Of a stretch of DNA of 64,000 bases, positions 57,759-64,000 are shown piece by piece (positions within the stretch are counted from its first letter, which is position 1; every line of letters begins with the position of its first letter). The translations under genes were made by a program, and so were the position numbers. Source of the stretch: Jannaschia sp. W003 (GTDB taxonomy: Bacteria > Pseudomonadota > Alphaproteobacteria > Rhodobacterales > Rhodobacteraceae); contig NZ_CP083539.1 of NCBI RefSeq assembly GCF_025144335.1, positions 2,667,501 through 2,731,500 of the forward strand. The letters are read 5' to 3'. Below the pieces are notes generated by a model that searched no databases, was not told the DNA's origin, and worked only from the letters and a program-made list of their open reading frames with translations.

Positions 57759-59113
57759 TCCGAGCCCTCGCGCTGGCCGCCACGGTTCTCGCCTCCTGCA
57801 TGCCGGTCGAGCCGCCGGCGGTGCAGCGCGCGCTGCCCGCGGCCGCGCTGCCCGACATCCGCCGCTTCGAGGGCGCGCCCGCGCCCACCCCGGCTGTCCC
57901 GAACGCCCAGGTCGCCCGCGACTTCATGGAGCTGAGCTTCGCGCTCGAGACCGGCCGCACGATCCCCGTCTTCACCCGCTTCGAGGGCCCCGTCACCGTG
58001 GGCATCGAGAAGGTGGGCGACGCCGAGCCGCCCGTGACCCTCTCCGCCGACCTCGACGACCTGATCGCCCGCCTGCGCCGCGAGGCCCGTATCGACATCA
58101 GCCGCGCCGCGGCCGGCGAGGCCCCCTCGATCACCGTCTCCGCCCTGCCCCGCGAGACGCTGCAGCGCTACGTGCCCGGCGCCGCCTGCTTCGTAGTGCC
58201 CCGCGTCACCGGATGGCGCGACTACCTCGCCAAGCGCTTCGGCGGCACCCTCGACTGGACCACCCTCAGGACCCGCCGCCGCGCCTCGGTGTTCCTGCCC
58301 GAGGACGTCAGCCCCCAGGAGGTGCGCGACTGCCTCCACGAGGAGGTGGCGCAAGCGCTCGGGCCGCTGAACGACCTCTACCGGCTGCCCCATTCCGTCT
58401 TCAACGACGACAACGTCCACGTGGTCCTCACCGACCGCGACATGACGATCCTGCGCGCCACCTACGACCCCGCGCTGCGCTCCGGCATGAGCCCCGCCGA
58501 GGTGGCCCGCCGCCTGCCGGACGTGCTCGCGCGCATCAACCCGCGGGGCGGCATCCCCGACACCGGCGCCGTGCGCCGCTCGTCCCCTGCGTGGACCGAG
58601 GCGATCCGCGGCGCCCTCGCGCCCCGCGCCGAGGCCCGCGTGCGCCTGCGCGACGCCGAGCGCGCGGTGAGCCTCTCGCGCGCCGCCGGCTGGCGCGACG
58701 AGCGCGCCGCCTTCTCGCTGCTGGCCCTGGGCCGGGCCGCCCTCCCCGTCGACGGCGGCGTCGCCATCGGCGCCTTCCTGGAGGCGGCCGAGGGCTACCG
58801 CGCCGCCGGCGGCAGCGAGCTGCACGGCGCGCAGGTGGCCCTTCAGCTCGGCGCCTTCGCGGTGTCCTCGGGCGATCCCGAGACCGCGCTGCGCCTCGTG
58901 GACCGCGCCATTCCCGCCGCCGCAGACGCGCAGAACGCGGTGCTGCTCTCCACGCTCCTCCTGATCCGCGCCGAGGCCGTGGCGGCCACGGGCGACGCCG
59001 AGGATGCCGCGCAGGTCCGCCGCGAGGGCATGGCCTGGGGCCGCTACGCCTGGGGCGATCCGATGCTCGCGGTGCGCGCCGCCGAGGTTGCGGGGCTGGC
59101 GCCGGGCGCGTAA
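57755..59113 (+). CDS. DUF2927 lipoprotein
   Basis: A 452-residue envelope protein. A lipobox (VLASCMPVEP, cysteine near residue 15) follows a short signal, so it is probably a lipoprotein. The central part (about residues 50-270) matches DUF2927, with CLHEEVAQALGPLNDLYRLP and VFNDDNVHVVLT; the EE of the HEE segment suggests a metalloprotease-like fold in some relatives. The C-terminal part resembles helical repeats. It starts at a GTG overlapping the GNAT stop. Function unknown. Confidence 0.82.
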   Translation: MIRALALAATVLASCMPVEPPAVQRALPAAALPDIRRFEGAPAPTPAVPNAQVARDFMELSFALETGRTIPVFTRFEGPVTVGIEKVGDAEPPVTLSADLDDLIARLRREARIDISRAAAGEAPSITVSALPRETLQRYVPGAACFVVPRVTGWRDYLAKRFGGTLDWTTLRTRRRASVFLPEDVSPQEVRDCLHEEVAQALGPLNDLYRLPHSVFNDDNVHVVLTDRDMTILRATYDPALRSGMSPAEVARRLPDVLARINPRGGIPDTGAVRRSSPAWTEAIRGALAPRAEARVRLRDAERAVSLSRAAGWRDERAAFSLLALGRAALPVDGGVAIGAFLEAAEGYRAAGGSELHGAQVALQLGAFAVSSGDPETALRLVDRAIPAAADAQNAVLLSTLLLIRAEAVAATGDAEDAAQVRREGMAWGRYAWGDPMLAVRAAEVAGLAPGA

Positions 59114-59122
59114 CTCCGGCCC

Positions 59123-59287
59123 ATGCTCCTTCCCCTCATCACCGCCGCCCTCGGGGCCCTGCTCGGCGCCCTCGTCGCCCGCCGCCGCAAAGGCACCGGC
59201 TTCGACATCGCCCAGTGGGCCGCCGTCTGGGCCCTGCTCGGCGGCCTCCTCGGCTTCCTCGCGCTCATCGTGATCCTGCGGAGCTAG
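59123..59287 (+). CDS. Small two-span membrane protein (54 residues)
   Basis: A 54-residue protein of two hydrophobic segments (LPLITAALGALLGALVA, and WAAVWALLGGLLGFLALIVI) separated by a basic RRRKGTGFDIAQ loop. The ATG at 59123 lies nine bases after the DUF2927 stop and the end is four bases before the VWA gene, so it fills the gap exactly within the operon. I do not recognise the family. Confidence 0.65.
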   Translation: MLLPLITAALGALLGALVARRRKGTGFDIAQWAAVWALLGGLLGFLALIVILRS

Positions 59288-59291
59288 GGCG

Positions 59292-60473
59292 GTGTTCCTC
59301 GGCTTCTTCGAGGCCCTGCGCGCCGCCGGCGTCCCCGTCAGCCTGCGCGAGCACCTCACCTGGCTCGACGCCCTCGCCGCGGGCGTCGTGATCTACGACG
59401 CCGACGGCTTCTACCACCTCGCCCGCGCCGCCTTGGTGAAGGACGAGCGCCACATCGACCGCTTCGACCGCACCTTCGCCGCGCAGTTCGGCGGGCTGGC
59501 GGACGTGACCCCCCAGGAGGTGCTGGAGCGGCTCGACCTGCCCGCCGACTGGCTGGAGCGCCAAGCCGAGAAGCACCTCACCCCCGAGGAGATGGCCGAG
59601 GTGCGCGCCGCGGGCGGCTTCGAGAAGCTTATGGAGACCCTGCGCGAGCGGCTCAGGGAACAGCAAGGCCGCCACCAGGGCGGCTCCAAATGGATCGGGA
59701 CTGCCGGCACCTCGCCCTTCGGCGCCTATGGCTACAACCCCGAGGGCGTGCGCATCGGTCAGGACGGCTCGCGCCACCAGCGGGCCGTGAAGGTCTGGGA
59801 CCGCCGCGAGTTCCGCGACTACGACGGCGAGCGCGAGCTGGGCACCCGCACCATCAAGGTCGCCCTCAAGCGACTGCGCGCCTGGGCCCGCGAGGGCGCC
59901 CCCGACGAGCTGGACCTAGGCGCCACCATCCGCTCCACGGCTCGCAACGGCTACCTTGACGTCCAGACCCGCCCCGAGCGGCGCAACAACGTGAAGGTGC
60001 TCCTGTTCCTCGACGTGGGCGGCTCCATGGACCCGCACGTGAAGGTGGTCGAGGAGCTGTTCTCGGCCGCCCGCTCCGAGTTCCGCACGCTCCACCACTT
60101 CTACTTCCACAACTGCCTCTACGAGGGCGTCTGGCGCGACAACCGCCGCCGCTGGGACGCGGTGGTGCCCACGCGCGAGATCCTCAACACCTACGGCCCC
60201 GACTACCGCTGCATCTTCGTGGGCGACGCCTCGATGAGCCCTTACGAGATCGCCTATCCCGGCGGCGCCAACGAGCACTGGAACGAGGAGCCGGGCCGCG
60301 TCTGGCTGGAGCGCGTGCGCGAGCGCTGGCCGCGAACGCTCTGGATCAACCCCGTGCCGCGCGGGCACTGGGACTACACCCAGAGCATCGCCATGATCCG
60401 CGACGCCTTCGAGGACCGCATGGTGCCCATGACGCTCGAAGGGCTGACCGACGGCATGAAGCTGCTGACCTAG
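59292..60473 (+). CDS. VWA-domain (CoxE-like) protein
   Basis: A 393-residue protein with a von Willebrand A-type domain. LLFLDVGGSMDPHVKVVEEL is an altered MIDAS (DxGxS rather than DxSxS), then FYFHNCLYEGVWRD and FVGDASMSPYEIAYPGG. The N-terminal half (FFEALRAAGVPVSLREHLTWLDAL) is the CoxE-like part. Such proteins usually work with a MoxR AAA ATPase as metallochaperones, but no MoxR is adjacent. The start is a GTG at 59292. Its stop overlaps the DUF421 stop. Confidence 0.88.
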   Translation: MFLGFFEALRAAGVPVSLREHLTWLDALAAGVVIYDADGFYHLARAALVKDERHIDRFDRTFAAQFGGLADVTPQEVLERLDLPADWLERQAEKHLTPEEMAEVRAAGGFEKLMETLRERLREQQGRHQGGSKWIGTAGTSPFGAYGYNPEGVRIGQDGSRHQRAVKVWDRREFRDYDGERELGTRTIKVALKRLRAWAREGAPDELDLGATIRSTARNGYLDVQTRPERRNNVKVLLFLDVGGSMDPHVKVVEELFSAARSEFRTLHHFYFHNCLYEGVWRDNRRRWDAVVPTREILNTYGPDYRCIFVGDASMSPYEIAYPGGANEHWNEEPGRVWLERVRERWPRTLWINPVPRGHWDYTQSIAMIRDAFEDRMVPMTLEGLTDGMKLLT

Positions 60474-60979
60474 GGCGCGCTCGCCTCGCGCACGTTCTCC
60501 AGCAGCCAGGGGTCGACGCGCTCGCCGTGCAGCACGCTCACGTCGCCCGTGGTCTCCAGCACCACGGCGCGCACCTTCGACAGGTCCAGCGCATTGGCCT
60601 CGCGCAGTTTGGCCTGCACCTCGGACTCGGTCACGCGCGTCTGCCGCAGCGCCTCGCGGTCGAGCACGCCGTCGCGCATCAGGATCACGGGCCGGTTGTC
60701 GGCCGCGCCCTGCACGGCCTGCGAGCGCGAGCGCACCAGACCGAACACCCACTGCACCAGGAACAGCGAGCCCAGCGCCACCGCGCCCTTCACCAACGTC
60801 AGCCCTTCGGTGAAGATCGCCGAGGCCAGCATCGAGCCGAAGGCCACCGTAACCGCGAAGTCGTAGCTCGACATCTTCGAGAAGGCCCGCAGCCCCGCGA
60901 GGCGCACGAACACCACCATCAGCACCACAAGCACGGCGGCATCGACGAAGGTGGCGGCGAGGTCGGCGAGGTCTGGCAT
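60470..60979 (-). CDS. DUF421 membrane protein (YetF-like)
   Basis: A 169-residue protein with N-terminal hydrophobic segments (about residues 7-28 and 40-75) and a soluble C-terminal domain. SSYDFAVTVAFGSMLAS and RPVILMRDGVLDREALRQTRVTESEVQAKLRE are typical of DUF421. The ATG at 60979 (MPDLADL) is preferred over one seven codons earlier. Function unknown. Stops of this and the VWA gene overlap. Confidence 0.87.
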   Translation of the reverse strand: MPDLADLAATFVDAAVLVVLMVVFVRLAGLRAFSKMSSYDFAVTVAFGSMLASAIFTEGLTLVKGAVALGSLFLVQWVFGLVRSRSQAVQGAADNRPVILMRDGVLDREALRQTRVTESEVQAKLREANALDLSKVRAVVLETTGDVSVLHGERVDPWLLENVREASAP

Positions 60980-61071
60980 GGGCGTCTCCTGCCTTCCCAA
61001 GCCCCCGCCCGCCCGGAACGTTCCGCCGCACCCCCGTGGACGCGCGCCCCCGCGCCCCCCATATCGGAGGC

Positions 61072-61770
61072 ATGATCAAGACCCCCGCCCTCCTGCTCGC
61101 CGTCCTCTACGGCGTGGTCATGTGGTTCTTCTCCGCGTGGCGCCTCCGGCGCGAGATGGACGCGCGCTCGAAGCCCCTCGCGGACCCGCTGCTGGAGCAC
61201 CAGCTCGCCCGCATGGCCGCGGTGCTGGAGGTGGAGCGCATCCCCGTCCACCTCTACGACGTGGAGCCGGTGAACGGCCTCGCCGCCCCCGACGGGCGCA
61301 TCTTCATCACCAAGGGGTTCCTGCGGAAGTTCCGCGCCGGCGAAGTCACGAGCGAAGAGATGGCCTCGGTGATCGCCCACGAGCTTGGCCACGTGGCGCT
61401 GGGTCACGCGCGGCGGCGCATGGTGGACTTCTCGGGCCAGAACGCGATCCGCGTGGCGCTGGCGGGCGTCTTGGGGCGCATCGTGCCCTTCGCCGGGGTC
61501 GCCATCGCCAACGCGCTCGCTTCGCTCGTGGCCGCGCGCCTGTCGCGGCAGGACGAGTACGAGGCCGACGCCTATGCGGCCGCCCTCCTGACCCGCGCGG
61601 GCATCGGCACGGCGGCGCAGAAGTCGCTGTTCCGGAAGCTGGGGGCGATGACGGGGGCCGGTGGGCAGGGCGTGCCGGCCTGGTTCATGAGCCACCCCAA
61701 GTCGGACGAGCGCATCGCGGCAATCGAGGCGCTGGAGCGTCGGTGGGGCGAGGGGCTGCCCGCGCGGTAG
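61072..61770 (+). CDS. M48-family zinc metallopeptidase (HtpX-like)
   Basis: A 232-residue membrane protease with one N-terminal span and the zinc motif HELGHVALGHARRRM (about residues 102-116), and the third ligand region DEYEADAYAAALLTRAG. A central hydrophobic stretch (RVALAGVLGRIVPFAGVAIA) may be a second span. The ATG at 61072 follows ATCGGAGGC. It probably degrades damaged membrane or periplasmic proteins; the catalytic side is not certain. Confidence 0.88.
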   Translation: MIKTPALLLAVLYGVVMWFFSAWRLRREMDARSKPLADPLLEHQLARMAAVLEVERIPVHLYDVEPVNGLAAPDGRIFITKGFLRKFRAGEVTSEEMASVIAHELGHVALGHARRRMVDFSGQNAIRVALAGVLGRIVPFAGVAIANALASLVAARLSRQDEYEADAYAAALLTRAGIGTAAQKSLFRKLGAMTGAGGQGVPAWFMSHPKSDERIAAIEALERRWGEGLPAR

Positions 61771-61808
61771 GACGCCGTTTCACCGCCACTGCCCGATGAG
61801 ACCGTCAT

Positions 61809-61832
61809 GCCCCGACCCTAAGCCGGGGCCTC
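61809..61832. repeat. GGCCCCGG-type palindrome, copy 3 (inverted)
   Basis: On the minus strand GAGGCCCCGGCTTAGG followed by GTCGGGGC matches copies 1 and 2. It lies between the convergent M48 and MscS genes. Confidence 0.55.
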
Positions 61833-61842
61833 CGCCCGCCGC

Positions 61843-63201
61843 CTACTCCTCCGGTGCCGCCGTGCTCAGCAGGTCGCGCTCGCCTTTCGCCGCCCGCTCC
61901 TCGCGCACCATCGTGTCCAGCGTCCGGTCCGGCGCCACCGGGGCGGGTGCGGCGGCGACCGGGGCCGCCGGCGCCGCCTCCTCGCCTTCCGTCGCCGTCA
62001 GCCCTTCGGGCCGTCCCCGGCGGTCGGGCAGGTCGATCACCGGCAGGCCGCCGCCGGCCACGTTGATGCGGTAGGTCGGCTCGGGCACGCCGATGTCCGC
62101 CTCGCCGAGGGCCGCCAGCACCAGCCGGATCGCCTCGGAGCGGGCTACCGGGAACTCGGCGCGGGTCTGGTCGAGCCAGGCGAAGAACTCCATGTCCACG
62201 GTCGAGGCGCCCACGTCCTTGATCCACACCCGCGGCGGCGGCGCCTCCAGCACGAAGGGTAGCCCGCGCAGCACCCGCAGCCCGATCTCGCGCGCCTCGG
62301 CGATGTCGGCCTCGGGGTCGACGCCCACCATGAAGCCGAAGCGCCGCTCGGCGTTGCGGGTGTAGTTCAGGATGCGGGCCTTGAAGACGGTGCTGTTGGG
62401 CAGGCGCAGGTGGTTGCCGTCGGGATCGAGCAGGATCGTGGCGCGGCTGGTCAGGCGGATCACCGTCCCGAGGCTGCCCTCGATCTCCACGATGTCGTTG
62501 GGGCGGAACGGCTGGCGCAAGGAGAGCATCACCGAGGCGATGAAGTTCTCGACCGTGTCCTGCACCGCGAAGCCCACGGCCAACCCCACGATGCCCGCCG
62601 CCCCGAGGAGGCCCGTCAGCACCCAGGTCGCATCCAGGATGTCGAGCGCCACCACGATGCCGACCCCCGCGAACACGAGTCGCAGCAGCGCGCGGTAGAT
62701 CTGGGCGATGAACCCGTTCGGCGCCAGCCGCGCCCAGGGCCGGTCCCACGCCGCCAGCGCCCAGCCCGCGCCCGCCACCGCGAGGCCCACCGCGGCGGCG
62801 ACCGCGACGAGCGGCAGGTAGGCGACCACCTGCGCCGCGCGGGCCCGGAAGCGGTCCACCACGGGGTCGAGGCGGCGGGCGACCTCGGTGTTCTCGGTGA
62901 CCTCGTTCTCGACGGCGACCACGCCCTCGACGCGCGCGGCGATCTCGCCCAGCCGGTCGACGGCCTCGGGCGAGAGCACCTCGCCGCGGAAGGTCACGAT
63001 GCCCTCGGCGGCCTCAACGGTGACGCCCTCGAAGCCGTCCAGCTCGCCCAGGATGCCGCGAATGCGCCGTGCGATGGCGGCGTCGCCCCCGCCCGCCTCC
63101 TCCACGGAGATGGCCCCCGAAGGCTGCGACGGCGGCGCCTCGGCCTCCTGCGCGAAGGCGGGGAGGGCGAGGAGGAGCAGGACGAGAAGGAAGCGCATCA
63201 T
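61843..63201 (-). CDS. BON-domain mechanosensitive ion channel (MscS family)
   Basis: A 452-residue envelope protein. After a signal peptide (LLVLLLLALPAFAQEAE) comes a BON domain (about residues 38-105, GFEGVTVEAAEGIVTFRGEV), then membrane spans and the MscS pore (VWVLTGLLGAAGIVGLAVGFAVQDTVENFIAS) and the beta domain (RQPFRPNDIVEIEGSLGTV). It would open under membrane tension to release solutes. The BON domain is an extra, probably periplasmic, lipid-binding part. The C-terminal tail is low-complexity. Confidence 0.92.
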   Translation of the reverse strand: MMRFLLVLLLLALPAFAQEAEAPPSQPSGAISVEEAGGGDAAIARRIRGILGELDGFEGVTVEAAEGIVTFRGEVLSPEAVDRLGEIAARVEGVVAVENEVTENTEVARRLDPVVDRFRARAAQVVAYLPLVAVAAAVGLAVAGAGWALAAWDRPWARLAPNGFIAQIYRALLRLVFAGVGIVVALDILDATWVLTGLLGAAGIVGLAVGFAVQDTVENFIASVMLSLRQPFRPNDIVEIEGSLGTVIRLTSRATILLDPDGNHLRLPNSTVFKARILNYTRNAERRFGFMVGVDPEADIAEAREIGLRVLRGLPFVLEAPPPRVWIKDVGASTVDMEFFAWLDQTRAEFPVARSEAIRLVLAALGEADIGVPEPTYRINVAGGGLPVIDLPDRRGRPEGLTATEGEEAAPAAPVAAAPAPVAPDRTLDTMVREERAAKGERDLLSTAAPEE

Positions 63202-63235
63202 TCCGACCGACCTAGCGCACGGCGGACAACGAGCA

Positions 63236-63320
63236 CTCTCTCATCTTGCCATAAAAACCTCGGGGGGCGTCCGCTGGTCCGCCACTGGTCCGAGGACCAG
63301 TGGACGCGGGCAGAGCCCCC
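63236..63320 (-). repeat. 3'-end composite repeat, copy D
   Basis: On the minus strand, beginning 14 bases after the phosphohexomutase stop: GGGGGCTCTGCCC, a CCACTGGTCC-TC-GGACCAGTGG hairpin, CCCCCC, then GAGGTTTTTATGGCAAGATG. It has the same layout as copies A and B. Confidence 0.8.
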
Positions 63321-63334
63321 GGCCCTCGCAACCC

Positions 63335-64000
63335 TCAGAACGTCTGGTCGTACTCCCCGACGTTCGGCTCCACCCGGATGATCTTGTCGAGGTCCTCGAA
63401 GATCGCCCGCAGCTCGTCCTTCGACTCCGGCGACTCGCACACCACCACGAGGTTCGGCGTGTTCGACGAGGCCCGCACCAGCCCCCAGCCGCCGTTCTCC
63501 AGCATCACGCGCGCCCCGTTCACGGTCACCACGTCCACGATCCGCTGGCCGCCGAGCGAGCCCTCGCCCTTCATGGGCACCAGCCGGTCCACGATGCGCT
63601 GCAGCGTGTCGTACTTCTCGGTGTCCGGGCAGTGGGGCGAGAGGGTCGGCGTGTTGTAGACCGTGGGCAGGGCCTTCCGCAGGTCCGACATGGACTTGTC
63701 GGGGTTGCGGTCGAGCAGCTTGCAGATCTCCACGGCGACGCGCTGGCCGTCGTCGTAGCCGCGGCCGATGGGCTCGGCCAGGAAGTAGTGGCCCGACTTC
63801 TCGAAGCCCGCGAGCGCCCCGATCTCGTGGACGCGGCGCTTCATGTGGCTGTGGCCGGTCTTCCAGTAGTCGGCCTTGGCGCCGTTCGCCTTCAGCACCG
63901 GGTCGGACGCGAAGAGGCCCGTGGACTTCACGTCGGCCACGAAGGTGGCGTTCTCGTGGATCGCCGAGAGGTCGCGGGCCATGATCACGCCCACGATGTC
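63335..64000 (-). CDS. Phosphomannomutase/phosphoglucomutase, N-terminus cut by window edge
   Basis: The C-terminal 221 residues of an alpha-D-phosphohexomutase, which interconverts hexose 1- and 6-phosphates for envelope sugar synthesis. Recognisable pieces are YWKTGHSHMKRRVHEIGA, GFEKSGHYFLAEP (domain 3 sugar-binding loop) and a C-terminal domain containing ARVMLENGGWGLVRASSNTPN, the phosphate-binding loop. The reading is in frame to the window end, so its start lies outside. The exact substrate (mannose, glucose or both) is not decided. Confidence 0.92.
   Translation of the reverse strand, partial: DIVGVIMARDLSAIHENATFVADVKSTGLFASDPVLKANGAKADYWKTGHSHMKRRVHEIGALAGFEKSGHYFLAEPIGRGYDDGQRVAVEICKLLDRNPDKSMSDLRKALPTVYNTPTLSPHCPDTEKYDTLQRIVDRLVPMKGEGSLGGQRIVDVVTVNGARVMLENGGWGLVRASSNTPNLVVVCESPESKDELRAIFEDLDKIIRVEPNVGEYDQTF

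Overview
The window is very GC-rich and reads as the chromosome of an alphaproteobacterium of the family Rhodobacteraceae (Roseobacter/Rhodobacter type). The main reasons are a DUF1476 protein of the F1-ATPase zeta inhibitor type next to purC, a methionine synthase split into separate homocysteine and cobalamin proteins, an alphaproteobacterial GAAC-N7-GAAC LexA-type box, and intergenic palindromes of a kind I associate with this family. I see no phage, integrase, transposase, CRISPR array, rRNA or tRNA. The genes look intact, and only the two edge genes are cut.

Layout. 1-5.1 kb: a cut sulfotransferase-like gene, then the str operon (rpsL-rpsG-fusA-tuf) on the minus strand with a recognisable promoter. 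5.4-8.6 kb: an alcohol dehydrogenase, purC-purS-DUF4336, and the divergent zeta gene. 8.8-12.6 kb: two parts of a split methionine synthase flanking a radical SAM gene with a LexA-type box, then sodC. 12.6-18.7 kb: minus-strand envelope, quality-control and metabolic genes (surE-pcm-nlpD-like, tatABC, a DUF815 ATPase, an enoyl-CoA hydratase). 18.7-24.9 kb: a thioesterase, rplM-rpsI, a nucleotidyltransferase, and a polyamine-type ABC importer without a binding protein. 25-31.2 kb: a tightly packed minus-strand operon of cupin, complete ABC importer and MetE-like methyltransferase. 31.3-38 kb: accessory catabolism (LacI regulator with SDR, an HpsN-like HisD homologue, a SnoaL-like protein, a hydrolase). 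38.2-44.7 kb: thrS, a SOUL protein, a sensor kinase with an SRAP gene, and a periplasmic nucleotidase. 44.8-49.9 kb: pyrD and pyrC-pyrE around small conserved genes. 50-57.2 kb: dnaB, alr, a coiled-coil membrane protein, and radA-cvpA-purF. 57.3-64 kb: GNAT, a DUF2927 lipoprotein, a 54-residue membrane protein, a VWA protein, DUF421, an M48 protease, a BON-MscS channel, and a cut phosphohexomutase.

Themes. Nucleotide synthesis recurs (purC, purS, purF, pyrD, pyrC, pyrE). So does methyl-group chemistry: the split MetH parts, and a MetE-like enzyme in a transporter operon. Many gene pairs are translationally coupled through ATGA, GTGA, TTGA or TAATG overlaps.

The most interesting non-coding signal is a composite repeat found just after stop codons: a GGGGGCTxTGCCC arm, a variable palindrome, C-rich bases, then a GGTATTTnnGGCAAGATGAG-like tail. 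Three full copies and two partial ones are present. The most interesting gene sets are the cupin/ABC/MetE-like operon and the HpsN-like neighbourhood. All family names rest on reading the translated sequence; no database search was possible.
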